DNA from: UMGS1668 sp035447605
GTDB taxonomy: Bacteria > Bacillota > Clostridia > Oscillospirales > Ruminococcaceae
Length of the DNA stretch: 51,197 bases
Assembly: GCA_035447605.1 (NCBI GenBank)
Contig: DAOTHJ010000017.1
Span: forward strand, 1-51,197
Reading direction: 5' to 3'
This document shows, piece after piece, positions 7,730 through 16,487 of this stretch (its first letter is position 1; the number at the start of each line of letters is the position of its first letter). The position numbers and the translations under genes were made by a program. The notes beneath the pieces were generated by a model, which had not been told where the DNA came from, made no database searches, and saw nothing but the letters and a program-made list of their open reading frames with translations.

Positions 7730-9445
7730 ATGAAAAAACTGCTTGCCATGCTGCTGGCGCTGATCATGATGCTCAGCCTCGCAGCCTGCGGTGGTTCTGC
7801 CGGAGAAGAATCCGAGAGTGAAGCTCCCTCTTCTGAGGCGGAATCCGGCGGTGAAGAAACCGCTTCCGACCGTTTCCTCAACGTCCATGTAGCTGCTGCC
7901 ATCCAATCCATCGATCCGCTTGGGACCGGTTCCGGCGATGACTTCGAGGTAATCGGCCATCTGATCGACGGTCTGATCCTGCTGAAGGGCGACGGTTCTC
8001 TTGCTCCTGGTCTTGCCGAGAGCTGGGAAGTCTCCGAGGATCAGCTGACCTGGACCTTCCATCTTCGTGATGTCAACTGGTCCAACGTCAACGGCGTTTA
8101 TGGCCCTGTCACCGCTGCCGACTTCGTCTTTGCCTGGCAGAGAATGGTCGACCCGAACAATGCAGCCGAGTATGCGTTCATCTTTGGTGACGCGGCCGGC
8201 ATCGTCAACGCCTCTGAAATTGTCGCCGGCGAAAAGGATCCGTCCGAACTCGGCGTCGAGGCTGTTGATGAAAAGACCCTGGTTGTCCATCTGAAAGCTC
8301 CGTGCGGCTTCTTCGAGACCCTGATGTATTTCCCGGCATTCTTCCCGGCAAATCAGGCTTTCGTTGAGGAGTGCGGCGATCTGTACGCCACCGCTCCGGA
8401 GTATTTCCTCTCCTGCGGCCCGTACGTCATGACGGATTATTCCGTTGCCGCCACCGCCTTCACCCTGACCAAGAACGCAGATTACTGGGATGTCGCCAAC
8501 GTCATCTGTGCCGGCATTAACTACAAGGTCATCCTGGACTATCAGGAAGCTTACCTTGCCTACCAGAACGGCGAACTTGATGTCGCGAAACTGTCCTCTG
8601 AGATGGTCGAGCTGGTTGCCAGCGATCCGGAGTATCGTCCGGTTATGACCGGTTATCTCTGGTATGTCACTCCGAACATCAGCGCCAACAACGGTCTTGA
8701 AAACGAAAACATCCGCAAGGCGCTTGCCCTCTCTTATGACCGTGAGCACATTGCCGATTACATCCTCAAGGATGGTTCCATCCCGGCCTACTGGTATGTC
8801 CCGTATGGCCTTTCCACCGGCCCTGATGGCCTCGACTACCGCAAATCCGTCAACCAGACCGAGACCGGCGATGCGGAGACCGAATATCAGTACAATCCGA
8901 TGGATATCGCCGCCGCTCAGGAAGCCTGGGCTGCCGGACTTGCCGAACTGGGCGTCAGCTCCCTCTCCTACACCATCGTGGTTGAGGACCTTGAGACCGC
9001 CCTCTATGTGGCTCAGTTCCTGAAAGAGCAGTGGGAGACCAACCTCCCCGGCCTCGAGATCACCATCGCTTCCATGCCGAAGAAAGAGCGTTCTGACCTG
9101 ATGAAGGGTCACAACTTTGATATCGGCATCTCCCGTTGGGGACCCGACTACGCCGACCCGATGACCTACATGACGCTGTGGCTCTCCACTTCCAACTCCT
9201 ACAACTATGGACTTTGGAACAACGCGGACTTCGACGCCCTGATCAACGGTGTTACCAACGGCGAGTATGATACCGAAGGACGCTGGGCCGCTTTCAAGCA
9301 GGCTGAGAAGCTGGTTGCCGACGATTTTGTCATCTTCCCGCTGTATCAGAACTGCGACGCCACCCTGATCAAATCCAACGTCTCCGGCGTTGAATTCCAC
9401 ACGGTTGGCCTGAACCGCGTCTTCATCCGCACCGTTATCGCCTAA
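7730..9445 (+). CDS. oppA: Oligopeptide ABC transporter substrate-binding lipoprotein (SBP_bac_5 family)
   Basis: This 571-residue extracellular binding protein is the receptor of the downstream ABC importer. The signal peptide ends in a lipobox LAAC with Cys20, followed by an acidic Ser/Glu linker (about 21-45) typical of Firmicute lipoproteins. The mature part matches the OppA/DppA fold: the FLNVHVAAAIQSIDPL opening, ADFVFAWQRMVDP, SCGPYVMTDY, and ENIRKALALSYDRE near the hinge. Codon use is richer in T-ending codons than neighbouring genes, as expected of a highly expressed gene. A 13-bp hairpin follows it, probably raising its dose over the permeases. The exact peptide ligand cannot be told. 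Confidence 0.92.
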   Translation: MKKLLAMLLALIMMLSLAACGGSAGEESESEAPSSEAESGGEETASDRFLNVHVAAAIQSIDPLGTGSGDDFEVIGHLIDGLILLKGDGSLAPGLAESWEVSEDQLTWTFHLRDVNWSNVNGVYGPVTAADFVFAWQRMVDPNNAAEYAFIFGDAAGIVNASEIVAGEKDPSELGVEAVDEKTLVVHLKAPCGFFETLMYFPAFFPANQAFVEECGDLYATAPEYFLSCGPYVMTDYSVAATAFTLTKNADYWDVANVICAGINYKVILDYQEAYLAYQNGELDVAKLSSEMVELVASDPEYRPVMTGYLWYVTPNISANNGLENENIRKALALSYDREHIADYILKDGSIPAYWYVPYGLSTGPDGLDYRKSVNQTETGDAETEYQYNPMDIAAAQEAWAAGLAELGVSSLSYTIVVEDLETALYVAQFLKEQWETNLPGLEITIASMPKKERSDLMKGHNFDIGISRWGPDYADPMTYMTLWLSTSNSYNYGLWNNADFDALINGVTNGEYDTEGRWAAFKQAEKLVADDFVIFPLYQNCDATLIKSNVSGVEFHTVGLNRVFIRTVIA

Positions 9446-9484
9446 TTCTGCGGAACAGCCGGTTCCTTTCGGCACAAAATTTAT

Positions 9485-9524
9485 GCATACAGTGGCTTTC
9501 CGAAGAGAGCCACTGTATGCTTTT
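9485..9524 (+). promoter_or_regulatory. Intercistronic hairpin between the binding protein and permease genes
   Basis: Perfect 13-bp inverted repeat, GCATACAGTGGCT (9485-9497) with its complement at 9508-9520, a 10-nt loop and four T residues. It lies just before the ribosome site of the next gene. Such elements act as leaky terminators or 3' stabilisers that leave the binding protein in excess; either reading fits. Confidence 0.75.
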
Positions 9525-9546
9525 ATAAGAGGAGGGGTCATCCTCA

Positions 9547-10494
9547 GTGAAAAAGTATCTTTTGAAGCGCCTGGTTATGTCCGCAGTCACCCTGCTGATC
9601 CTACTTATGCTGCTTTTCTCCATGCTCAAGCTCATGCCGGGCTCTCCGTTCAACGACGAAAAGCTCACCGTGCAGCAGATTGAGACGATGAAGGAGAAAT
9701 ACGGCCTGAACGACCCGGTCTATATCCAGTATTTCCGCTATGTGTTCAACATGTGCAGGGGCGATTTCGGCGTATCCTACAACATCTCCAAAAACGTTCC
9801 GATTACCGAGCTGCTGAAGACGAGGCTGCCCACCAGCCTGCGAATCGGCTTTCAGGCGGTTTTGATCGGTTCCACGATCGGCCTGTTTCTTGGAATCGCG
9901 GCCGCGCTGCGCCACAACTCCATCATCGACACCATCGCGACCGTTCTTTCCGTTCTGGGCGTGAGCTTACCGTCCTACGTCTTTGCCCTCGGGCTTGCTT
10001 ATTTTGTCGGATTCCGTTTAGGGTGGCTGCCGCTTCTCTACTCAACCGAAAATCCATTCAACTCCTCGATTATGCCGACGATCTCGCTTGCGATGTTCAG
10101 TCTGGCAAACATCGCGAGGTTTACCCGGACGGAAATTCTTGAGGTGATGCGCAGCGACTATATCCTTCTGGCAAGGAGCAAAGGCGTCAGCGGCCTGCAG
10201 CTGATTATCAAACACATCCTGCGCAACGCCCTGATCCCGATCATCACCGTTCTCGGACCGCTGTTCGTCAACCAGATGACCGGCTCCCTGGTCGTGGAAA
10301 AAATCTTCTCCATCCCCGGCATCGGAGAACTGATGGTTCGCTCCATTCAGTCCAACGACTACAACGTCACCATCGTTCTCTCCTTTGTTTATAGTGTCAT
10401 GTACATTGGCATCATGCTGATCGTCGACCTGATGTACGGCGTGATTGACCCCAGAATCCGGCTTTCAAAGGAGGAAAATCATGCGCAATCCTAA
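9547..10494 (+). CDS. oppB: Oligopeptide ABC transporter permease, OppB/DppB type
   Basis: This 315-residue inner-membrane permease has six predicted membrane helices, the first at about residues 8-28. The large periplasmic loop carries the YGLNDPVYIQYFRYV motif typical of DppB/OppB. The EAA loop that contacts the ATPase reads LARSKGVSGLQLIIKHILRNALIP (about 210-233). It starts with GTG at 9547, with GAGGAGGGG 9 bp upstream. Its 3' end overlaps oppC by 14 bp, implying coupled translation. The partner permease is the next gene, and the two ATPases follow. Confidence 0.92.
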   Translation: MKKYLLKRLVMSAVTLLILLMLLFSMLKLMPGSPFNDEKLTVQQIETMKEKYGLNDPVYIQYFRYVFNMCRGDFGVSYNISKNVPITELLKTRLPTSLRIGFQAVLIGSTIGLFLGIAAALRHNSIIDTIATVLSVLGVSLPSYVFALGLAYFVGFRLGWLPLLYSTENPFNSSIMPTISLAMFSLANIARFTRTEILEVMRSDYILLARSKGVSGLQLIIKHILRNALIPIITVLGPLFVNQMTGSLVVEKIFSIPGIGELMVRSIQSNDYNVTIVLSFVYSVMYIGIMLIVDLMYGVIDPRIRLSKEENHAQS

Positions 10495-11557
10495 AATTGA
10501 CACGAACAGCCTCCAGAGTGAAGCCGCAGTCGATCTGAATAATCTTCCGGCCGATGCGTTCGAGCTGAAGCACAACGATATCCATGCGCATATCGATACG
10601 AACTTCGCTTCCCAAAACTTCTGGCTGGATGCCTATAAACGCTTCGTTAAAAACAAGGGCGCGGTGATCGGCCTTCTTCTGATTGTGGTTATCATCTTCT
10701 TCGCCGTCGTCGGCCCGTGGATGACGCCGTATACATACAATCAGCAGACCATCCAGCAGCAAAACCTCGCCCCGAGAATCAAAGGCCTCGAATGGCTCGG
10801 CTTCAACGGGACCGAATCCATCATCACCTCCAGCGGCGTGATCGAAAAAAACGGATATGAGGCAAACGGCTGGGACGATATTTACTACTGGTTCGGCTCC
10901 GACAACCTCGGGCGCGACATCTTTACGCGTGTCTGGGAAGGCACCCGCATCTCCCTTCTGGTCGCACTCGTCGCCGTGACCGTCGATATCCTATTCGGAC
11001 TCTCCTATGGACTGATTTCCGGCTACTTCGGCGGCAGGGCGGATATGATCATGCAGCGTATTGCGGAGCTGCTCAACTCCATCCCGAACCTCGTTATTGT
11101 CACGCTGATGATTCTCGTCATGAGCCCGGGGCTCGGTGCCATCATCGTGGCCATCTCCCTGATCGGATGGATTCCAATGGCCCGTATCGCCCGTGCTCAG
11201 ATGCTCAAACTCAAAGAGCAGGAATACGTGCTCGCCTCCCGTTCCCTCGGTGCGAGCCCGCTGCACCTGATCTTCAACACCATCATGCCGAATATCATTG
11301 GCCAGATCATCACCCAGACGATGTTCTCGATCCCGAGCGCGATCTTCACGGAGGCGTTCCTCGCCTTTGTCGGACTCGGCATCCCGGCGCCGCTCGCCTC
11401 GCTCGGCACGATGATCAACGACGCCTATAAATTCGCCACGACACACACCTATATGATTATCTTCCCGCTGATGATCCTGTCGCTGCTGATGCTCTGCTGC
11501 AACCTCGTTGCAGACGGCCTCCGCGACGCGCTTGATCCGCAGCAGAAGGAAATGTGA
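10481..11557 (+). CDS. oppC: Oligopeptide ABC transporter permease, OppC/DppC type
   Basis: This 358-residue second permease has a long hydrophilic N terminus (about 60 residues), the OppC_N segment with a membrane helix near 67-87, then a binding-protein-dependent transport domain. The segment SDNLGRDIFTRVWEGTRISL near residue 140 is a DppC/OppC hallmark, and the EAA loop (LASRSLGASPLHLIF) follows at about 250. The ATG at 10481 is chosen because AAAGGAGGAAAATC lies directly upstream; the longer frame from 10445 has no ribosome site. It overlaps the end of oppB and is 12 bp from oppD. Confidence 0.92.
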   Translation: MRNPKIDTNSLQSEAAVDLNNLPADAFELKHNDIHAHIDTNFASQNFWLDAYKRFVKNKGAVIGLLLIVVIIFFAVVGPWMTPYTYNQQTIQQQNLAPRIKGLEWLGFNGTESIITSSGVIEKNGYEANGWDDIYYWFGSDNLGRDIFTRVWEGTRISLLVALVAVTVDILFGLSYGLISGYFGGRADMIMQRIAELLNSIPNLVIVTLMILVMSPGLGAIIVAISLIGWIPMARIARAQMLKLKEQEYVLASRSLGASPLHLIFNTIMPNIIGQIITQTMFSIPSAIFTEAFLAFVGLGIPAPLASLGTMINDAYKFATTHTYMIIFPLMILSLLMLCCNLVADGLRDALDPQQKEM

Positions 11558-11569
11558 GGGGGCGCCGAT

Positions 11570-12655
11570 ATGGAAAAGAAAGATGTAATTCTCTCCGTTC
11601 GGAACCTCGATGTTTCGTTCAAAACCACCGCCGGTGACATCCATGCCCTGCGCGGCGTGGATTTCGACGTGCCGAGAGGCAAGACCATCGCCATCGTCGG
11701 CGAATCCGGCTCCGGAAAATCCGTCACCGTCAAGACGGCAATCGGCATTCTCGACAGCAACGGCCGCATCAACGCCGGCTCCGCCGAATTCAACTACGCC
11801 CGCGAAAGCGGCGAAGTGATCGACCTCGACCTGCTCAAGCTCCCACAGAAAGAAATGCGCCACCATATTAACGGCAAGCGCATTGCCATGGTCTTTCAGG
11901 ATCCTATGACCTCTCTCAACCCGACGATGACCATCGGCAGCCAGATCATGGAGAGCTTGATTCTCCACTACAAAACTCCGAAGGCGGAAGCGGAAAAACG
12001 CGCCATCGAGCTGCTCGACATGGTCGGCATCCTCGACCCGGAGAAGCGGGTTAAAAACTATCCGCACCAGCTCTCCGGCGGCATGCGTCAGCGCGTCGTC
12101 ATTGCCATCGCCCTCTCTTGCAACCCAGACCTGCTGATCTGCGACGAGCCGACCACCGCGCTGGACGTCACGATTCAGGCAAAGATCCTTGAGCTGATTA
12201 AGGACGTTCAGGAAAAGCTCGGCATCTCCGTCATCTACATCACCCACGACCTCGGCGTCGTCGCAAAAGTCGCCGACTTCGTCTACGTCATGTATGCCGG
12301 AAAGATTGTCGAAAAAGGCCTGATCGACGAGATCTACTACGATCCGCGCCATCCGTATACGTGGGGCCTGCTCTCCGCTCTGCCGGACCTGGATACGCAC
12401 GACGAGCGCCTCTATACGATCCCCGGAAGCCCGCCGAACCTGCTCCATGCGGTTTCCGGCGACGCATTCGCTCCGAGAAACGAATTCGCGCTCCGCATCG
12501 ACGATTACGCCGAGCCTCCCATGTTTAAGATCAGCGACACGCACTTTGCCGCCACATGGCTGCTCGATCCGAGAGCTCCAAAGGTTGAAATGCCGCCGGA
12601 GCTCCGTGCGAGAATCGACAGAATGCTGAAGGAGGAGGTGCAGAAGCATGATTGA
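11570..12655 (+). CDS. oppD: Oligopeptide ABC transporter ATPase, OppD type
   Basis: This 361-residue ATPase energises the importer. Walker A GESGSGKS is at about 44-51, the Q-loop is in MVFQDPMTSLNP, the signature LSGGMRQR is near 166-173, Walker B is LLICDEPTTALD, and the H-loop is YITHDLG. The oligo_HPY C-terminal extension (RHPYTWGLLSALPDLD onward, with GSPPNL) is present. It lacks the cysteine cluster found in many OppD proteins near this region, so an iron-sulfur site is unlikely. It overlaps oppF by 8 bp. Confidence 0.93.
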   Translation: MEKKDVILSVRNLDVSFKTTAGDIHALRGVDFDVPRGKTIAIVGESGSGKSVTVKTAIGILDSNGRINAGSAEFNYARESGEVIDLDLLKLPQKEMRHHINGKRIAMVFQDPMTSLNPTMTIGSQIMESLILHYKTPKAEAEKRAIELLDMVGILDPEKRVKNYPHQLSGGMRQRVVIAIALSCNPDLLICDEPTTALDVTIQAKILELIKDVQEKLGISVIYITHDLGVVAKVADFVYVMYAGKIVEKGLIDEIYYDPRHPYTWGLLSALPDLDTHDERLYTIPGSPPNLLHAVSGDAFAPRNEFALRIDDYAEPPMFKISDTHFAATWLLDPRAPKVEMPPELRARIDRMLKEEVQKHD

Positions 12656-13601
12656 CTACACCAAGGAGCCCCTCCTGAAGGTAGAAAACCTGAAACAGTA
12701 CTTCCCGATCAGCAAGAAATTCGTTGTTAAGGCTGTCGACGACGTCTCCTTTGAGATTTACCCCGGCGAGACCTACGGCCTTGTCGGCGAATCCGGCTCC
12801 GGAAAGACGACGATCGGCCGCTCGATCATCCGCCTCTACGACCCCACGGCCGGAAAAATTCTCTTTGAGGGGAAGGACATCTCCGGAAAGATGGACCGGG
12901 AGACCAACCATCTGCTCCGCACCGAGATGCAGATGATCTTTCAGGACCCGATGGCCTGCCTCAATCCGAGGAAAAAGGTCGCCGACATCATCGGAGAGGG
13001 CCTTGACATCAACCACCTGTGCAAAAGCGAGGAGGAGCGCAACGCAAAAATTGCCCGCATCCTCGAAAAGGTCGGCCTCGCGCCGGAACATACCGTGCGC
13101 TACCCGCACCAGTTCTCCGGCGGACAGAGACAGCGCGTCGGAATCGCCCGCGCCTTGATTATGAACCCGAAGCTGATCATCGCCGACGAGTGCATCTCCG
13201 CGCTCGACGTCTCCATCCAGGCACAGGTCGTCAACCTGATGCGCGACATCCAGGAGGAGACCGGCTCTTCCTATCTGTTCATCGCCCATGACCTCTCGAT
13301 GGTCAAATATATCTCCGATCGTATCGGCGTACTGCATCTTGGCCACCTGGTCGAGACCGGCACGACGGACGAGATCTTTGCGAACCCGATCCACCCGTAT
13401 ACGCAGAGCCTGCTCTCCGCGATCCCGCATCCGAACCCCAGAATCGAGCGGGAACGCATCGCCCAGACCTACAACTACTATACGAGCGGCATCGATTACC
13501 TCTCCGGAAAGCTCCGGACCGTGGAGGGCACCCACAAGGTCCTCGCCACCCCGGAGGAATTCGAGACATGGACCTCCACCCATTTTGAGTACCACGGATA
13601 A
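12648..13601 (+). CDS. oppF: Oligopeptide ABC transporter ATPase, OppF type
   Basis: This 317-residue ATPase is the partner of OppD. Walker A is GESGSGKTT near 47-55, the signature FSGGQRQRVGIARAL near 156-170, Walker B LIIADECISALD, and the C-terminal oligo_HPY region begins IHPYTQSLLSAIPHPNP. The usual Pro of the Walker B DEPxSALD sequence is Cys here (DECISALD), a known tolerated variant in some OppF proteins. It is the last gene of the five-gene operon, followed 13 bp later by a strong terminator. Confidence 0.93.
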   Translation: MIDYTKEPLLKVENLKQYFPISKKFVVKAVDDVSFEIYPGETYGLVGESGSGKTTIGRSIIRLYDPTAGKILFEGKDISGKMDRETNHLLRTEMQMIFQDPMACLNPRKKVADIIGEGLDINHLCKSEEERNAKIARILEKVGLAPEHTVRYPHQFSGGQRQRVGIARALIMNPKLIIADECISALDVSIQAQVVNLMRDIQEETGSSYLFIAHDLSMVKYISDRIGVLHLGHLVETGTTDEIFANPIHPYTQSLLSAIPHPNPRIERERIAQTYNYYTSGIDYLSGKLRTVEGTHKVLATPEEFETWTSTHFEYHG

Positions 13602-13614
13602 GACCAGCTCTACG

Positions 13615-13645
13615 TCCCCGGAGCATCCCTGCTCCGGGGATTTTT
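13615..13645 (+). terminator. Rho-independent terminator of the opp operon
   Basis: Perfect 11-bp stem TCCCCGGAGCA / TGCTCCGGGGA with a TCCC loop, then five T residues. Confidence 0.92.
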
Positions 13646-13680
13646 CCGAATATGCCCCGGAAGGAGGAATCCACGCCGGA

Positions 13681-13716
13681 GTTCCCGGCCCGGAAACTAT
13701 CCGGGAACGGTTTTTT
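13681..13716 (+). terminator. Second terminator-like hairpin before the C-GCAxxG-C-C gene
   Basis: Stem GTTCCCGG (13681-13688) with CCGGGAAC (13701-13708), then GG and a run of six T residues. It lies 36 bp upstream of the next start codon, so it could be a back-up terminator for opp or a leader attenuator of the downstream gene. Confidence 0.6.
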
Positions 13717-13752
13717 GGCACGGGCCGATTTCATGAAGAAGAAGGGATTTTT

Positions 13753-14211
13753 ATGAGCACGCACTCCGAAACCGCCGAGGCGCTTTTTGAGGAAGGCTAC
13801 AACTGCGCCCAGTCGGTCTTTGCGGCGTTCTGCGACCGGACCGGCCTGCCGCGGGAAACGGCGCTGGCGCTCGCCTCCTCGTTCGGCGGCGGCATGGGCA
13901 GGCTCCGCGAGGTCTGCGGAGCCGTCACCGGCATGTTTATGGCGGCCGGGCTGCTCTACGGCAGGTTCGAGCCCGGCGATCCCGAGGCAAAGACCTGCCA
14001 CAATCAAAGAATTCAGGAGCTGGCCGCACGCTTCCGTGAGACAAACGGCTCGATTCTCTGCCGGGAACTGCTTGGCATCGACGCGGACGGCAGCCCCGTC
14101 CCCACGCCGCGGAACAGAACCTTTTTTGAGGAACGCCCTTGTAAAAACCTTGTCGGCTATGCGGCCGGATTGCTGGACACCTACCTCGAGGAACATCCGC
14201 CGGAAAAATAA
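13753..14211 (+). CDS. C-GCAxxG-C-C family protein
   Basis: This 152-residue small soluble protein belongs to the C_GCAxxG_C_C family (TIGR01909/Pfam CGCAxxGCC type), predicted redox or metal-binding proteins of anaerobes. The family cysteines are visible in GYNCAQSVFAAFC (about 15-27), the REVCGAVTGMFMAAGLL segment (about 55-71), one Cys in AKTCHNQ, one in ILCREL, and one near the end (RPCKNLVGYAA). The ATG at 13753 is preceded by a weak AGAAGAAGG site. It is a single-gene unit between hairpins. Function is not known for the family. Confidence 0.85.
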   Translation: MSTHSETAEALFEEGYNCAQSVFAAFCDRTGLPRETALALASSFGGGMGRLREVCGAVTGMFMAAGLLYGRFEPGDPEAKTCHNQRIQELAARFRETNGSILCRELLGIDADGSPVPTPRNRTFFEERPCKNLVGYAAGLLDTYLEEHPPEK

Positions 14212-14223
14212 GGCACAAGAAAA

Positions 14224-14262
14224 AGCCCTTCGGAGAAAACATCCCGAAGGGTTTTTATTTTT
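14224..14262 (+). terminator. Rho-independent terminator
   Basis: CCCTTCGG (14226-14233) pairs with CCGAAGGG (14244-14251), followed by a T-rich tail. Confidence 0.85.
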
Positions 14263-14561
14263 TTATCTGGGATTTCTGCCGGTCCCGATCCGCCCATAGT
14301 CCAATCTCTGCCGCCCCATGCCGGCAGATGCGGCTTGTCTCCGATGTCTTTTTAATAAATATTTATCGGCCTCGCCGGAATCAGTTTTTTTGGTCTCTTT
14401 TCAGATGGCCTTCCCCCTTTCCGCGGTAACGGAAAACGGGCAAAAGAGAACCCGGTCAGGCTTCCTTTCCGGAAAAGATCTTTGGAGAATCAAAAGCGAG
14501 AGGCACTCAAAAATCCCCGCCGTGGAAAAGCAAAAACAGCCGCCGGGAGCCCAAAACAGAT
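14263..14561. other. Intergenic stretch, nothing recognised
   Basis: Between two convergent terminators. No frame with a credible start and no repeat is visible. Confidence 0.5.
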
Positions 14562-14612
14562 AAAACAGCGCCGCCGGCCGCGGGAATCTCCCGTGCGCGG
14601 GACGCTGTTTTT
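14562..14612 (-). terminator. Terminator of the methyltransferase/glycosyltransferase operon
   Basis: AAAACAGCG (14562-14570) pairs with CGCTGTTTT, enclosing a GC-rich inner stem. U-rich flanks on both strands suggest it can work in both directions; it lies 20 bp past the glycosyltransferase stop on the minus strand. Confidence 0.7.
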
Positions 14613-14631
14613 CTATTCTTTTTCACTGCGC

Positions 14632-15564
14632 TCAGAGCAAGAAATTTTCTTTGCTTTTTTCCTTGATGATATAGACCGGGCGGTGCTTGACTTCCAGAAA
14701 AGTCCGGCCGAGATACTGGCCAAGGACGCCGAGGCACAGCAGGTTGAGCCCGCTGCAGAAGCCGATCAGCTCCGCAAGATACCAGTACGGGTTGCCGCCC
14801 AGGATCAGCGTGAGCACGGCTCCGAGCACGGAAATCCCGGCGAGTGCCGCTCCGAGCACGAACGGAAGATCCAGCGGCGCCGTGGAAAACGCCGTGATGC
14901 CGCTGATCGAGTAGCGCACAAGCTTCCAGAACGACCACTTCGTCGTTCCGGCAGCGCGCTCGATATTTTCATAGGCGAACCACTTTGTCCGGAAGCCCAC
15001 CCAACCGAAAATGCCCTTGCTGAAGCGGCCGGTCTCGCCGAGCGAGAGCACCGCGTCGGTCATTTTGCGGTTCATCAGGCGGTAATCGCGGGCGCCGTCG
15101 GTGATCTCGGCGTCGGAGATGTGGTGCATCAGCTTATAAAAGGTGCGGGCGAAAAAACTGCGGAGTTTCGGTTCGCCGACACGGGTGACGCGCCTCGTAG
15201 CCGCGCAGTCGTATCCGCCCTGCGTGACGGCTTCGTACATCTCCGGCAGCAGCGCCGGGGGATCCTGAAGGTCGGCGTCCATCAGGGCGGTGAAATTGCC
15301 GGTCGATTCGGTAAGCCCGGCCAAAATGGCGGCCTCCTTGCCGAAATTACGCGAAAAAGAGATGTATTTGACGCGCTCGTCGCTGGCGGCGAACCTGCGC
15401 AGCAGATCCAACGTGCCATCCTTGGAGCCGTCGTCTACGAAAATCAGCTCGAAGCCGACGCCGTATTGTTCCCGCATGGAGCGCATAATCGGGCAGATCG
15501 CCTTATAAAAGAGCGGAAGTGCCTCTTCCTCGTTCCAGCAGGGCACGACGACGGAAATCTTCAT
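14632..15564 (-). CDS. Family 2 glycosyltransferase, GtrB/CsbB/DPM1-like, membrane bound
   Basis: This 310-residue enzyme probably transfers a sugar from a nucleotide donor to undecaprenyl phosphate. The GT-A domain has VVVPCWNEE at 5-13, FVDDGSKDGT near 41-50, the metal-binding DADLQDPP near 94-101, and a RDYRLMNRK motif. Two C-terminal membrane helices (about 231-255 and 266-290) match the GtrB/YkcC architecture. It follows the methyltransferase gene by 38 bp with ribosome site GGGAAAGGAAG. Which sugar is used, and the flippase partner, are not visible nearby, although the GT-C-like protein at 2648-4960 is the kind of enzyme that uses such lipid-linked sugars. Confidence 0.9.
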   Translation of the reverse strand: MKISVVVPCWNEEEALPLFYKAICPIMRSMREQYGVGFELIFVDDGSKDGTLDLLRRFAASDERVKYISFSRNFGKEAAILAGLTESTGNFTALMDADLQDPPALLPEMYEAVTQGGYDCAATRRVTRVGEPKLRSFFARTFYKLMHHISDAEITDGARDYRLMNRKMTDAVLSLGETGRFSKGIFGWVGFRTKWFAYENIERAAGTTKWSFWKLVRYSISGITAFSTAPLDLPFVLGAALAGISVLGAVLTLILGGNPYWYLAELIGFCSGLNLLCLGVLGQYLGRTFLEVKHRPVYIIKEKSKENFLL

Positions 15565-15602
15565 GCCGCATGCTTCCTTTCCCTGTCATCAGGTAAGATT
15601 CG

Positions 15603-16355
15603 TTATGGTTTTACCGCAAGGGTCGCCCAGAACGTCGGGATGCCGTGTTCATGGAGCGGCCCGGAGCCGTTGGTGTCTTCGTAAAGATCGCGGAGGGAGA
15701 AACCGGCCTCAAGCTGCCCGCGGATCTGCTCCTCCAGCGTGTGGGAAAACTGAACGCCGTCGTTTTGCCGCCGCAATTCCTCCATCAGCGCGGGAACGTT
15801 GAGCGGATTGAACGGCAGACGGTAGCGGACGGTAAGGTCCTCCTCGTCGTTAAAAAGAAAATTGATGCCGTTGTCGAGACCGGCCATCAGGCGGCCTCCC
15901 CTTTTGAGCACGCGGAAACACTCCCGCCAGAGGGGTTTCACTTCCTCAATATAGCAGTTCGCGACCGGATGGAAGATGAGATCGAAGCTCTCGTCCGCAA
16001 AGGGCAGCGGCATCGTCATATCGGCGCGGACGGCCTCCACGGAATAGCCCTCCCGTTCGGCGACCATGCGCTCGCTTTCAATCTGGCGCGGCGAGTAGTC
16101 GAGCACGGTGCATATCGCTCCCAGCGCCGCAAAGATCGGTATCTGCTGACCGCCGCCGGAGGCAAGCCCCAGCACGCGGGTTCCCTTCATCTCCGGGAAC
16201 CAATCCGCCGGCACCGGCTTTACCGGCGTCAGTTTCACGGACCAGCGCCCTTCCTTTGCGGCGAGAAATTCCTCATGGCCGATCGGAACGCCCCATTCCC
16301 AGCCTTCCTGCACCCAGCGGTCAATCGTCTCCGCGTTGATCTCCGAATATCCCAA
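15603..16355 (-). CDS. Class I SAM-dependent methyltransferase
   Basis: This 250-residue protein has a UbiE-like methyltransferase fold. Motif I reads VLGLASGGGQQIP (about 61-73), an acidic residue ends beta-2 (CTVLDYS), motif post-II is ADMTMPLPF, motif IV is FDLIFHPVANCYIE, and GGRLMAGLDN is the motif VI region. The start is TTG at 16355, supported by AAGGAGGGGG 8 bp upstream; the longer frame from 16415 crosses the promoter. It is the first gene of a two-gene operon with the glycosyltransferase and is divergent from the Mrr-like gene. The substrate is unknown; it does not resemble DNA methyltransferases (no NPPY/DPPY motif). Confidence 0.85.
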   Translation of the reverse strand: MGYSEINAETIDRWVQEGWEWGVPIGHEEFLAAKEGRWSVKLTPVKPVPADWFPEMKGTRVLGLASGGGQQIPIFAALGAICTVLDYSPRQIESERMVAEREGYSVEAVRADMTMPLPFADESFDLIFHPVANCYIEEVKPLWRECFRVLKRGGRLMAGLDNGINFLFNDEEDLTVRYRLPFNPLNVPALMEELRRQNDGVQFSHTLEEQIRGQLEAGFSLRDLYEDTNGSGPLHEHGIPTFWATLAVKP

Positions 16356-16386
16356 GTGGCGCCCCCTCCTTTCGGCAATTATCCAC

Positions 16387-16415
16387 ATTATAGCATTGTC
16401 CTTCTGGCAATGCAA
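16387..16415 (-). promoter_or_regulatory. Promoter of the methyltransferase operon
   Basis: Minus-strand TTGCAT (16415-16410), a 17-bp spacer, TATAAT (16392-16387). Confidence 0.75.
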
Positions 16416-16434
16416 ACCCGAACAAACGTTTGCA
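16411..16434. promoter_or_regulatory. Inverted repeat shared by two divergent promoters
   Basis: TGCAAAC (16411-16417) and GTTTGCA (16428-16434) form a perfect inverted repeat, with a nested palindrome CAAACGTTTG (16423-16432). It overlaps both -35 elements, so one bound protein could control both directions. Confidence 0.55.
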
Positions 16435-16458
16435 AGATGGATGAAACTATGCTATGAT
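16430..16458 (+). promoter_or_regulatory. Promoter of the Mrr-like nuclease gene
   Basis: TTGCAA (16430-16435), a 17-bp spacer, TATGAT (16453-16458). Confidence 0.75.
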
Positions 16459-16487
16459 GGAGGCAGTTTTCGGAAAGGGGGCGCCGC

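Noticed and set aside
7697..9541. 614-codon minus-strand frame
   Set aside because: Antisense to oppA; Val/Gly/Asp-rich shadow with no domain features.
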